NCBI GenBank assembly: GCA_017937705.1
Contig: JAGBDC010000025.1
Location: forward strand, 1 to 64,000
DNA length: 64,000 nucleotides
Reading direction: 5' to 3'
DNA from: Alphaproteobacteria bacterium
GTDB taxonomy: Bacteria; Pseudomonadota; Alphaproteobacteria; RF32; CAG-239
Part shown: in pieces, positions 44,005 to 52,798 of the stretch
Position numbering within the stretch: the first letter of the stretch is position 1
How the letters are laid out: each line of letters starts with the position of its first letter
Made by a program: the position numbers and the translations under genes
The notes under the pieces: generated by a model
Database searches by the model: none
What the model saw: only the letters and a program-made list of their open reading frames with translations
What the model was told of the DNA's origin: nothing

Positions 44005-45237
44005 TTAAGAATATTGCGAATTTCTTTGTGCAATTATACCGGTAAAACTATCTCTACTTTGTCCTGCGGTCTTTTGATGAGGTTGTGTTTCTTGTGTTTG
44101 TTCGGTAGCCGGTTTTTGTCGTTCTCGTGCACTTGTTAGTGCCTGCTTTGTTATCATAGATCTTAAATCGGTATCATATCCTAAATATGCAGAAATACAT
44201 TCAGCTCCACTCTGTTGCATACATTCACGCATAATCTTGCTTTTGTGCAAATCAAAAGTATTTATTCTGGGTTTTGAGCACATTTCTTTAAATTCGGTCA
44301 GTTGTTCGTGAGTAAAGTCAGGTTCGCGAGTTATTTCAAAAGTCATGCGAAGTAAGTCTGTATCAGATTTTCCTTGTAACAATTCGGGATTTTTTGCGTA
44401 TTGTTCCAGTTTCTTATATGTATTAGGCATTAAATATGTCATTGTTCCGTTTTTGACTTTTCTAGCCATATTACTATCTGAATTTTGGGTTGCAGCTTTT
44501 TGAAAATTCTCAATAGTATATTTAGATTTTGAACGGGCAAAATTATATACCTCCCACATCGTTTCAGCGTGTTCAGGATGCTCTTTCATCACTCGCAATA
44601 AAGCAAAAGTATCACATTTTCTCTCGTCATCTGTTCCTAAAGCAGCATGCACGGCTTCGTGATATAAACCTCGTTTTAAGGTCATTTCCTTAAAAACTTC
44701 AGAAGGAATTGCATCTACTTTATCCATAATTTCTTTAGGTAATCCTTTTGCACTTTTAGGGAGTTTTTCAGAACTATCCGGAAGGCAAATTATTTGTGCA
44801 TTTCCAATGTGGCGACTTATGTAGTTAGTGTTAGATTTAGCTCCGTTATATATTACATCAGCATAAAATGCTTCACGGCTAACAGGATTCCCATTATCGT
44901 AGAACAAAGTGTTTCCCATGCTTTCCGGAGAGATTTCTACTCCATTTTGTTTCAATAAATCAACGACCTTTTGGGCCCTAAGTTTTGTTTGCTCTGCTTC
45001 CGGAAGTGTTGAAATTGTTTCACTATGTGTCTCAAATTCATGAGCATTTGCTAATATTATGTTATCACATACAGGATTGTCGGCATCTCGTTGCATTGTT
45101 CCTGCATTATATAATGGGTCTTCAATAGTTTGGGGCAAGGTATCTTTGCAAGACAAATATGTTTGCCGTAATTGGCGAGCAAAGTCTTGGTGCTTGGCAA
45201 TGAAATCATCATATACTTGACTTAAATCATCTTGCAT
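44005..45237 (-). CDS. Predicted zincin-like protein of unknown function
   Basis: A 410-residue protein I do not recognise by name. Residues 193-197 read HEAVH, an HExxH zinc-protease motif, in KRGLYHEAVHAALG, followed by acidic residues (DDERKCD, about 203-209) that could give the third ligand. There is no signal peptide or membrane segment. The C-terminal 45 residues are Gln/Thr-rich and look disordered. The ATG at 45237, seven bases from GGAG, is preferred over 45243. TTGACT and TATAAT spaced 17 bases apart lie upstream, with TTAGACAAAA between them. It may be a cytosolic protease or a secreted effector. Confidence 0.72.
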   Translation of the reverse strand: MQDDLSQVYDDFIAKHQDFARQLRQTYLSCKDTLPQTIEDPLYNAGTMQRDADNPVCDNIILANAHEFETHSETISTLPEAEQTKLRAQKVVDLLKQNGVEISPESMGNTLFYDNGNPVSREAFYADVIYNGAKSNTNYISRHIGNAQIICLPDSSEKLPKSAKGLPKEIMDKVDAIPSEVFKEMTLKRGLYHEAVHAALGTDDERKCDTFALLRVMKEHPEHAETMWEVYNFARSKSKYTIENFQKAATQNSDSNMARKVKNGTMTYLMPNTYKKLEQYAKNPELLQGKSDTDLLRMTFEITREPDFTHEQLTEFKEMCSKPRINTFDLHKSKIMRECMQQSGAECISAYLGYDTDLRSMITKQALTSARERQKPATEQTQETQPHQKTAGQSRDSFTGIIAQRNSQYS

Positions 45238-45291
45238 ATACATTCTCCTTGCCCCTTATTATAAAATAATTTTTGTCTAAAGTCAAAAGTA

Positions 45292-46431
45292 TTATTGGTC
45301 TATTTTTCTGCTTAAGAAAATCAGATATGCGATACCACAAAGCATTACGGCAATATTTCCCATTTGACTTTGAACCATATCGGAAACAAAACCCATAATC
45401 AGCGGAAATACGGTTCCACCGAAAACCCCCATGACCATCAAACCGGAAACTTCGTTTTTCTTTGTAGGCATAATTTGCATTGCCTGTGCAAAAACAATCG
45501 GAAAAATATTGGCGTTTCCGTATCCGATGAAAGCGATGCAGGTATAAAGGGCTGTTTTACTATCAAATAAAAAAAGTCCTAACATTGCACAAAACATCAT
45601 AACTACGCTTATGCTGAAAAATTTACGAGTAGACATTTTGGTTAATAAATATGAGCCTGACAATGATCCGATAGTTCTGAACAGAAAATATATACTGGTT
45701 GCAATACCTGCAGTTTCGAGAGGAATTGCCAGTTTTTGCATCATTATTTTAGGAATGGATACATTGCTTCCGACATCAATGCCGACATGGCATATAATTC
45801 CTAAAAAACACAATAAAATCGGAAGTTTTCCCAAAAGAGAAAAACATTCTCTGAAACTTGCCGGTTGTCCGATTTCATCTTCTTCAATTTGCTCTCTTGA
45901 CAGCATAAAAATTGCAATTAAAGAAACAATTAAAAAGAAAGGAAATAAAATTTGCCATGTTCCGAATTGTATCATACTCCAACCGGCTAAAATCGGAGCA
46001 ACAAAAGAAGCACAAGCCTTTACAAATTGTCCGAAAGTCAATGCACTTGATAATCTTTCTTTGCTGACAATATTTGATAATAGCGGGTTTAGAGATACTT
46101 GCATTATGGTATTACCGATACCAAGTAGTGAAAATGATAATAGTATAATGAAAAGATTATAACCCAAAAAAGGAATAGCTAATGCTATAACCGTAATCCA
46201 CAAACTTAAAATAACGGTTTTTCTACGTCCGATTTTGTTCATTAATATTCCGGTAGGAACCGAGAAAATTAAAAACCAAAAAAATACCATGGAAGTAAAT
46301 AAGTTTGCGATAGTATCTGACAGCATAAAGTCCTGTTTTACATAGTTGGTTGCAATGCCCACAAAATCAACAGCGCCCATTGCAAAAAAAGTTACCATAA
46401 TCGGTAACAGTCTTAAAATGGTATTACTCAT
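45292..46431 (-). CDS. MFS transporter
   Basis: A 379-residue major facilitator with 12 predicted helices. The loop 2-3 motif is GILMNKIGRRKTV, and repeat halves join near residue 190 (EQIEEDEIGQPAS). It resembles the FucP/sugar-proton symporter branch common in gut bacteria, but the substrate is unclear. It stands between unrelated genes, so context does not help. Confidence 0.88.
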   Translation of the reverse strand: MSNTILRLLPIMVTFFAMGAVDFVGIATNYVKQDFMLSDTIANLFTSMVFFWFLIFSVPTGILMNKIGRRKTVILSLWITVIALAIPFLGYNLFIILLSFSLLGIGNTIMQVSLNPLLSNIVSKERLSSALTFGQFVKACASFVAPILAGWSMIQFGTWQILFPFFLIVSLIAIFMLSREQIEEDEIGQPASFRECFSLLGKLPILLCFLGIICHVGIDVGSNVSIPKIMMQKLAIPLETAGIATSIYFLFRTIGSLSGSYLLTKMSTRKFFSISVVMMFCAMLGLFLFDSKTALYTCIAFIGYGNANIFPIVFAQAMQIMPTKKNEVSGLMVMGVFGGTVFPLIMGFVSDMVQSQMGNIAVMLCGIAYLIFLSRKIDQ

Positions 46432-46518
46432 AATCTGTCTCCTACTTAAATTGGTATAAATAGATTATGATTTACAGATAGCTATTTTTTGGCAAAATCC
46501 AAGTTGCAAGAAGATTTT

Positions 46519-47493
46519 TTAATGTCTGTGATAGGGAAATTTTATTGGCATTTTTACATTGCGACTTTTTTCGCCACCGTCGATGGCTTGCAATATATCT
46601 TGACAGTCATCATAAAAAGGAGTGTCAACATATTTTTTTAAAGCATTTTTTACACAATCCAGTTTGAAATTATCACTGTTTGCGGTTGCTTTATAAATTT
46701 TATTAATTGCATATTTGCGGCAAATTTCTTTACCTTTGGAATCGGTTGTTCCTGTGAGTTCTTTTACTTTCCGATTCATTTTAATACGGTGGTTTTGATA
46801 TTGTTGGGTTATATCAATATGTTTTATACTGTGTTCTCTTACCAATCTTTCATATAAAATATTAATGTAGGTGGAACGATATGATAATTTTTTGAGTAAA
46901 TCGTCATTTTTATATTCGAAAGCCCATTTGTTAAGAGAAAATATTTCTTTGCCTATTTTTTCATTTTGAGTTTGCTTGATTATATCGGGCATAAGCTGAT
47001 ACATCTGTTGCAATTTCGGATTGTGACTTTCGCAGTCTGCAAAGGTTTCTTTTAGGTGTTCAATATCTTTTGTATTAAAGTCGGTTGTCTTAATTTTTTC
47101 CAATATAAAATTTTGATATCTTTTGATAAAACTGTCTGGAATACGGGAAGTGAAATCCACGTTAACTTTATCAATAATTTTAATTATTTGGGATAGGGAA
47201 TTAACATCGGTACGATAAGAAGATGCTTTTATATCGTCAAAAAGTTCTTGTTCTTGAGGTGGCGATTTTCGCCACATTAACATATTTATCGGATAAAAAC
47301 TTATATAATCATCTTTCGGTGACAACTTGGCAAATACGGTTACAAGTTTTTCAAATCCTTTATTATCAATTTTTTGACCGGATAAGACATAATTCTCCAT
47401 TGTATGATATGCTTCGGCATAATCATATACATTATCAACATTGATATACAGGTCTTCAAATTCTTGAACGGTATTTGCCTTGTTATCGGTCAT
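46519..47493 (-). CDS. Hypothetical protein
   Basis: A 324-residue protein I do not recognise. It is soluble, predicted mostly helical, charged and rich in Lys, Asp and Tyr, without signal peptide. It follows the SlyB-like lipoprotein gene by three bases on the same strand, so the two are probably cotranscribed. Codon use resembles the core genes. Confidence 0.75.
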   Translation of the reverse strand: MTDNKANTVQEFEDLYINVDNVYDYAEAYHTMENYVLSGQKIDNKGFEKLVTVFAKLSPKDDYISFYPINMLMWRKSPPQEQELFDDIKASSYRTDVNSLSQIIKIIDKVNVDFTSRIPDSFIKRYQNFILEKIKTTDFNTKDIEHLKETFADCESHNPKLQQMYQLMPDIIKQTQNEKIGKEIFSLNKWAFEYKNDDLLKKLSYRSTYINILYERLVREHSIKHIDITQQYQNHRIKMNRKVKELTGTTDSKGKEICRKYAINKIYKATANSDNFKLDCVKNALKKYVDTPFYDDCQDILQAIDGGEKSRNVKMPIKFPYHRH

Positions 47494-47496
47494 TTT

Positions 47497-47970
47497 TTAA
47501 TATCCGTTATAAGGTATTATACGTGCTCTTGAAGAACCATTACCATAAAGAACCATACAACGTTGTCCGTTAGCAAGTAATACATCGTTGCCTTGAGTTA
47601 CGGTAATAATTCCGCCATTGTCAAGTTGAACTACATATTCATATCCGCCTTGGCTGGAAAGACTTCCTTGCGCCAAATTTCCGGCTGCTCCGCCTAACAA
47701 AGCACCGGCTGTTCCGCCGATTAAAGCTGCAGTATTACCTTTGCCTATTTGAGAGCCGGCAATTCCTCCGGCAATTGCACCGATAGCAGTTCCGCCGGAT
47801 TTGTTACTGTCACGAACGGTAATGCTGCGAACAGAAATTACGGTTCCTTTCAGAGCTTTTGTTACAGAGCCTACCGATGCAGAATCGTATTGATTCGCTC
47901 CGATATCAGCGGCGCAAGCACTCATTAACATTAAGGCCGGAATTGCTAAAATTAATGCTATTTTTTTCAT
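47497..47970 (-). CDS. Glycine-zipper outer-membrane lipoprotein, SlyB-like
   Basis: A 157-residue lipoprotein: the signal ends MLMSAC. A glycine-zipper segment (TAIGAIAGGIAGSQIGKG, TAALIGGTAGALLGGAAGN) spans about residues 60-105, as in SlyB and the rickettsial 17-kDa antigen. The C-terminal domain (YVVQLDNGGIITVTQGND) is the SH3-like part of that family. It helps outer-membrane integrity in relatives. GGAG precedes the ATG. Confidence 0.9.
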   Translation of the reverse strand: MKKIALILAIPALMLMSACAADIGANQYDSASVGSVTKALKGTVISVRSITVRDSNKSGGTAIGAIAGGIAGSQIGKGNTAALIGGTAGALLGGAAGNLAQGSLSSQGGYEYVVQLDNGGIITVTQGNDVLLANGQRCMVLYGNGSSRARIIPYNGY

Positions 47971-48110
47971 TTTTTACTCCTTTGTATGAGATATTGTTAA
48001 AAACATATTAGCAATAGTTCACTTTTTGTCAATGCTGTACTGGACAATTAAAAATAACTGTTATAATATCTCAGTCGGTAATTTTTTAAAATAAATAGGA
48101 AAAGGCTAAA

Positions 48111-49499
48111 ATGTTAAAAAGAACAAAAATTGTAAAACTTCTAAAGTCGGATACTACACTTGATGAAGTACTGGTAAAAGGTTGGGTTAAAACCCGTCGT
48201 GATTCGAAAGATTTTATGTTTATTGAACTTAATGACGGATCTTGTTTGAAAAATATTCAAATTATTGCCAATAACAATTTAGCCAATTATGACGATTTGA
48301 AAAAACTGACAACGGGGTCTTCTTTGTCCGTAAAAGGTGCGCTAATCGAATCTTTGGGCGGAAACCAAAAATATGAAATTAAAGCAGAAGAAATTGAAAT
48401 TTATGATATTGCTAACGAAGATTTTCCGTTGCAAAAGAAAAAACACACAGATGAATATTTACGTACAATAGCTCATTTGCGCCCAAGAACCAATAAATAT
48501 GGGGCTGCTTTCCGTATTCGTTCGGAATTGTCTTATGCTATTCACAAATTTTTTAACGAAAAGGGTTTTCGTTATGTACATACTCCGATTATTACGGCAT
48601 CAGATTGCGAAGGCGCCGGAGAAATGTTTCAGGTTACAACTCTCGATTTGAACAATGTACCGAAAACAAAGGACGGAAAAGTAGATTATTCTCAAGACTT
48701 TTTCGGTAAAGAAGCAAGACTTACCGTGTCAGGTCAATTAAATGGTGAAATGTATGCCATGGCGCTCGGCGATATTTATACTTTCGGACCTACTTTCCGT
48801 GCCGAAAACTCTAACACAACTCGTCATGCTGCCGAATTTTGGATGATTGAACCGGAAATGGCTTTCGCTGATATTTATGATGATATGGATTTGGCGGAAG
48901 ATATGGTAAGATATTGCGTAAAGCATGTTGTTGAGAATTGTGCGGAAGATATTGAGTTGTTCAACAAATTTGTTGCTCCGGGGTTGAGAGATACTTTGGA
49001 TTCAATCATAAATCAACCGTTTGCACGCATTACATATAGCGAAGCAATTGAAATTATGCAAAAGTCAGGAGAAACTTTTGAATATAAACCGGAATATGGT
49101 GTTGATATGCAGACCGAACATGAACGTTTCTTGGCAGAAAAACATTTCAAACGTCCGGTAATTGTTAGAGATTATCCGAAAGAGATTAAGGCATTTTATA
49201 TGCGTATGAACGACGATAACAAAACTGTTGCCGCTATGGATGTTTTAGTTCCCGGTATCGGTGAACTTATCGGCGGTTCACAACGTGAAGAAAGATACGA
49301 CAGATTGGTTGCTCGTATCGAAGAAATGGGAATGAAGGAAGAAGATTATTCTTGGTATTTGGATTCTCGTCGTTATGGCTCTGTTCCTCACGCCGGTTTC
49401 GGTTTGGGATTTGAACGTATGATGTTGCTCTTAACCGGAATTGGAAACATTCGTGATGTTATTCCGTTCCCGAGAACCCCTAAATCTGTAAATTTCTAG
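48111..49499 (+). CDS. asnS: Asparaginyl-tRNA synthetase
   Basis: Class IIb synthetase of 462 residues that charges tRNA-Asn with asparagine. The N-terminal OB-fold ([25 protein letters not shown]) binds the anticodon; motif 2 is [21 protein letters not shown] and motif 3 is [12 protein letters not shown]; the end [11 protein letters not shown] is typical of AsnRS and not AspRS. Many alphaproteobacteria lack AsnS and use GatCAB amidation, so this may be an acquired gene. AGGAAAAGG precedes the ATG. It precedes a small exported protein gene by ten bases. Confidence 0.96.
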   Translation: MLKRTKIVKLLKSDTTLDEVLVKGWVKTRRDSKDFMFIELNDGSCLKNIQIIANNNLANYDDLKKLTTGSSLSVKGALIESLGGNQKYEIKAEEIEIYDIANEDFPLQKKKHTDEYLRTIAHLRPRTNKYGAAFRIRSELSYAIHKFFNEKGFRYVHTPIITASDCEGAGEMFQVTTLDLNNVPKTKDGKVDYSQDFFGKEARLTVSGQLNGEMYAMALGDIYTFGPTFRAENSNTTRHAAEFWMIEPEMAFADIYDDMDLAEDMVRYCVKHVVENCAEDIELFNKFVAPGLRDTLDSIINQPFARITYSEAIEIMQKSGETFEYKPEYGVDMQTEHERFLAEKHFKRPVIVRDYPKEIKAFYMRMNDDNKTVAAMDVLVPGIGELIGGSQREERYDRLVARIEEMGMKEEDYSWYLDSRRYGSVPHAGFGLGFERMMLLLTGIGNIRDVIPFPRTPKSVNF

Positions 49500-49509
49500 G
49501 AGAAAAGTT

Positions 49510-50052
49510 ATGAAATATCTGTTATTGGCGGTTATATCTTTGCTTTCGTTCAATGTTTTTGCTTCTGAAACAGTTGAGCAAGAAGAAACAATTATGATAA
49601 TAGAAGCACCACAAACCGCCGATGGACAGAAAAGCGATGACTTTCCTACTTGTGATAATGAAAAGTTGATTAATACTGTACGTGAACAAGTGAAGTCTTA
49701 TCTTGATAAAGAAACTTCCGGCTCAATAGTGGATATTCGCAAAAGCAGATTAGTTCTCAAACATATAAATTCGTATACGGAGGCACCGATAGCAACTTTT
49801 GACAGCAAGGAGAATTTTTTGGTTGCCAATGAAATCGTTATGAACAAGATTAATCGCAACATTAAAGAAAGCGATATGCGTCTTTGCGTAGGAGAGGGAA
49901 AAAAACCGATTTATTTGTTGATATATCCCGAAGATTTCCGTTATGTCGTGCAAATTATAAATTTTGTTCCGCCGGTGGATGGAAAAAATGATTTTTCGGT
50001 ATGGTATGTACCTGATGTTAAACAATATGATACTTTGAACGAGGTTGAATAA
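49510..50052 (+). CDS. Exported hypothetical protein
   Basis: A 180-residue protein with signal peptide MKYLLLAVISLLSFNVFAS. The mature part has two cysteines (PTCDNEKL and MRLCVGEG) that could form a disulphide, and a strand-rich C-terminus (YLLIYPEDFRYVVQIINF). I do not recognise the family. It follows asnS closely, so it is probably cotranscribed; GGAGAAAAG precedes the ATG. Confidence 0.8.
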   Translation: MKYLLLAVISLLSFNVFASETVEQEETIMIIEAPQTADGQKSDDFPTCDNEKLINTVREQVKSYLDKETSGSIVDIRKSRLVLKHINSYTEAPIATFDSKENFLVANEIVMNKINRNIKESDMRLCVGEGKKPIYLLIYPEDFRYVVQIINFVPPVDGKNDFSVWYVPDVKQYDTLNEVE

Positions 50053-50060
50053 TTTTAGGG

Positions 50061-50088
50061 TTGAAATTTGTTTTTTATGTAATATAAT
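50061..50088 (+). promoter_or_regulatory. Predicted rpoH promoter
   Basis: TTGAAA (50061-50066) and TATAAT (50083-50088) are spaced 16 bases apart, about 40 bases upstream of the TTG start of rpoH. Confidence 0.6.
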
Positions 50089-50126
50089 TTTCCATTGTGT
50101 GAAAAAAGAAAGTAGGTTGATTTATT

Positions 50127-51017
50127 TTGAGTAACGGATATTCGATAGTAGCAGTTAAGCCATCTTCCAATTTACCATTGGTAATTGATAATAATGGGTT
50201 GGTGGCATATTTTGAAAGAATTAAATCTTTTCCGGTTTTATCCGAAGAAGAAGAGGTTTCTCTTATCAATGATTTTAAGCAAAATAACAATTTGGAAGCA
50301 GCTCATCGTTTGGTCGTGTCACACTTGCGTTTGGCTGCAAAAATAGCGTTAACCTATCGTCGTTACGGCTTGCCTTTGGCTGATATTATTTCTGAGGCAA
50401 ATATTGGTCTTATGCAGGCGGTTAAAAAGTTTGATTTATCAAAAAAAGTTCGTCTTTCAACTTATGCAATTTGGTGGATTAAGGCTTCTATTAATGACTT
50501 TATTCTGCGTTCTTGGTCTTTGGTCAAAATCGGTACGGTAGCCGCACAGAAAAAGTTGTTTTATAACTTAAACCGTATAAAAGCTCGTTTAGGTATATAT
50601 GAAAACAAAGAGTTGGAGCCGGCAGTTGTAAAACAAATTGCTACGGAATTGGTTGTGGAAGAGCAAGAAGTTGTTGAAATGAATCGTCGTTTGAGCGGCG
50701 ATACGTCATTAAATGTTACAATCGGTGATGATGAGGATAGAGAAAGACAAGATTTGTTGGTAGATAGCCGGCAAAATGTTGAGGATGCATTGGCTAGAAA
50801 ACAAGAAGCTAAATATAAACATCATGTTTTAATGTCTTGTCTTGATAAATTACCGGAACGAGAAGCATATATTGTGAAAAATAGAATGTTGACCGATGAG
50901 CCTATGACCTTAGAAGATATCGGAACAAAGTATGAAATCAGTCGTGAGCGTGTTCGTCAAATAGAAAAGAAAGCGTTTGAACATTTGGCAGAATTGGTAA
51001 AACAAGAAATAGCCTAA
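50127..51017 (+). CDS. rpoH: RNA polymerase sigma-32 factor
   Basis: Heat-shock sigma factor of 296 residues. Region 2 (HRLVVSHLRLAAKIALTYRRYG, ADIISEANIGLMQAVKKFD, STYAIWWIKASINDFILRSW) and region 4 (EDIGTKYEISRERVRQIEKKA) are complete. The RpoH box, here QKKLFYNLN, separates it from housekeeping sigma factors. It starts with TTG, with AGTAGG about ten bases upstream, which suggests weak or controlled translation. It leads a run to prmC. Confidence 0.95.
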   Translation: MSNGYSIVAVKPSSNLPLVIDNNGLVAYFERIKSFPVLSEEEEVSLINDFKQNNNLEAAHRLVVSHLRLAAKIALTYRRYGLPLADIISEANIGLMQAVKKFDLSKKVRLSTYAIWWIKASINDFILRSWSLVKIGTVAAQKKLFYNLNRIKARLGIYENKELEPAVVKQIATELVVEEQEVVEMNRRLSGDTSLNVTIGDDEDRERQDLLVDSRQNVEDALARKQEAKYKHHVLMSCLDKLPEREAYIVKNRMLTDEPMTLEDIGTKYEISRERVRQIEKKAFEHLAELVKQEIA

Positions 51018-51032
51018 TCAATAGGAGCGTAA

Positions 51033-51239
51033 ATGTCTGAGGAAAATGAAGAAAAACCTGTAGCAACATTTGATTTTGAAGGGCAAATGGTAGAAACAGA
51101 TGTGCGCGGATATGATTATAAAAATATATTTTCTCCGGTAGAGCCTATTGATGATATGCCTAAACGTATGGAAGATAGAATTAAAAAAGTAAGAAAAATA
51201 CGTAAAAATAAAATTTTCAAAGAACCATTCAAAGCATAA
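51033..51239 (+). CDS. Small hypothetical protein between rpoH and prmC
   Basis: A 68-residue soluble protein, acidic at the N-terminus and strongly basic at the C-terminus (RIKKVRKIRKNKIFKEPFK). I do not recognise it. It sits 15 bases after rpoH and ten bases before prmC with AGGAGCG upstream of its ATG, so it is a real member of the operon. Its shape suggests binding to RNA or the ribosome, which is speculation. Confidence 0.75.
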   Translation: MSEENEEKPVATFDFEGQMVETDVRGYDYKNIFSPVEPIDDMPKRMEDRIKKVRKIRKNKIFKEPFKA

Positions 51240-51249
51240 CCTGAACAAA

Positions 51250-52080
51250 ATGACAATAACGTTTGGAGATTTAGTTTCTTCTTTATCAGCCTTGGGAGTT
51301 GAATCTCCCAGACTGGAAGCACGTATGATGTTGTCCAAAATCTTAAATGTTGATACTAATGCAATCGGGACAGATACATCAGTTGATTGTGAGCAAGAGG
51401 CAGAGATAATGCAAATGCTTGCTCGAAGAAAAAAACATGAGCCTCTTGATAAGATATTAGGAGTTAAAGATTTTTATAAAAGTTCATTTATTGTTAATTC
51501 TGATGTTTTATCTCCTCGTCCGGATAGTGAAATTTTGGTAGAAGAAGCCATAAAAATAGCTAAGCAAAACAATATGAATAAGATTGTGGAGTTTGGTGTC
51601 GGTTCGGGATGTTTGATATTGTCAATATTGCAAGATATTCCGCAAATATGTGGTATTGGTTTTGATAAGTCTGAAAAAGCTATAGCTGTAGCTAAGCAAA
51701 ATGCAAAAAGATTAGGTTTGGAAAACCGAATTATTTTTGAAAAATTTGATTATTTTAATGATGAAACATCCATAAAAACTCCACTTATAATCAGTAATCC
51801 GCCATATATTCCGACAGACGACATTAATGAACTTGATGAAGAAGTCAAAAAATATGATCCGTTTATAGCTTTAGATGGGGGAAAAGACGGATATGTTCAT
51901 TATCGCCGAATTGCTGAAATCACTCCCTTGATTTTGGAAGACGACGGATATATTTTATTAGAAGGCGGAATGGGGCAGGCGGATATGATTGCCGATATAT
52001 TTACGGATAAAGGATTAAAATTAGTTGCTAAAGTATGTGACTTGTCCGGAATAGAACGTTGTATAATTTTAAAAAAATAA
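51250..52080 (+). CDS. prmC: Release factor glutamine methyltransferase
   Basis: SAM-dependent enzyme that methylates the GGQ glutamine of RF1 and RF2. 276 residues. The helical N-terminal domain is followed by a Rossmann fold with VEFGVGSGCLILSIL (SAM site) and the catalytic NPPY motif in ISNPPYIPT. It is followed by a DUF4167 gene, a common pair in alphaproteobacteria. prfA, often a neighbour, is absent here. Confidence 0.96.
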   Translation: MTITFGDLVSSLSALGVESPRLEARMMLSKILNVDTNAIGTDTSVDCEQEAEIMQMLARRKKHEPLDKILGVKDFYKSSFIVNSDVLSPRPDSEILVEEAIKIAKQNNMNKIVEFGVGSGCLILSILQDIPQICGIGFDKSEKAIAVAKQNAKRLGLENRIIFEKFDYFNDETSIKTPLIISNPPYIPTDDINELDEEVKKYDPFIALDGGKDGYVHYRRIAEITPLILEDDGYILLEGGMGQADMIADIFTDKGLKLVAKVCDLSGIERCIILKK

Positions 52081-52182
52081 GTTGCAATTAATAAAATAAA
52101 ATGTATTATGCCCTTGTAAACGCTATGACAAATGTCGTATGTTTTTTAGAATTTCCGTCATACTGAATACAGTTTTTTTGTT

Positions 52183-52207
52183 TGGGAGCACGCAAAGTGC
52201 TTTTTAA
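52183..52207 (+). other. Small hairpin in the DUF4167 leader
   Basis: GGGAGCAC-GCAAA-GTGCT followed by TTTTT lies about 30 bases upstream of the DUF4167 start. It could be a weak terminator after prmC or a leader attenuator. Confidence 0.4.
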
Positions 52208-52231
52208 CCCTTTATATGGTAGTGATTTTAT

Positions 52232-52777
52232 ATGAAAAAAGTAAATAACAGATATCGTAATAATAATTCAAATAATGCAATATATTCTCTTAATTATAAA
52301 TTTGACAGCAATTCCATTGCCGGAAAAATTAGCGGTACAGCTCTTGATTTGATAAAGAGATATAATGATTTGGCAAAGGAAGCACATAGCAATAATGACT
52401 ATGTTACTGCGGAAATTTTTCGCCAATATGCTGAGCATTATCGCAAAATTGTCACAGAAATTAATGAACGTAAACAAGCAAGAGAGCAACAAGAAGCAAA
52501 TGATAATGCTAATGCTAAAACAGAAGCTACATCGACAACTGATAATAGTCCAAATGAAGCTCAGGTTGAAAATCAGGCTCTGATTGCAGAAGTAACTACA
52601 GAAACTCCGACAGAACCTGAAGTCAAAGAAGTAAAGAAACCCAGAAATGTGAAAAAATCATTTCACGTAATTGAGATTAATAAGGCCGAAAAAGTCGAAA
52701 ACGAAGAAAAAGAACCTGTAAAAGCGAAGCGTGTATATCGCCGTAAGACTGTTGAGGCGGTAGCTGCACAAGCTTAA
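52232..52777 (+). CDS. DUF4167 protein
   Basis: A 181-residue alphaproteobacterial protein of the DUF4167 family. The N-terminal Asn/Arg-rich stretch and residues 25-75 (GKISGTALDLIKRYNDLAKEA, AEIFRQYAEHYRKIV) match the family core; the rest is a low-complexity, Glu/Lys/Thr-rich tail ending in a basic KRVYRRK. RNA binding is suspected in the family but not proven. It follows prmC as usual. Confidence 0.85.
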   Translation: MKKVNNRYRNNNSNNAIYSLNYKFDSNSIAGKISGTALDLIKRYNDLAKEAHSNNDYVTAEIFRQYAEHYRKIVTEINERKQAREQQEANDNANAKTEATSTTDNSPNEAQVENQALIAEVTTETPTEPEVKEVKKPRNVKKSFHVIEINKAEKVENEEKEPVKAKRVYRRKTVEAVAAQA

Positions 52778-52798
52778 TTTTATTCTTCCGGAGGGAAA

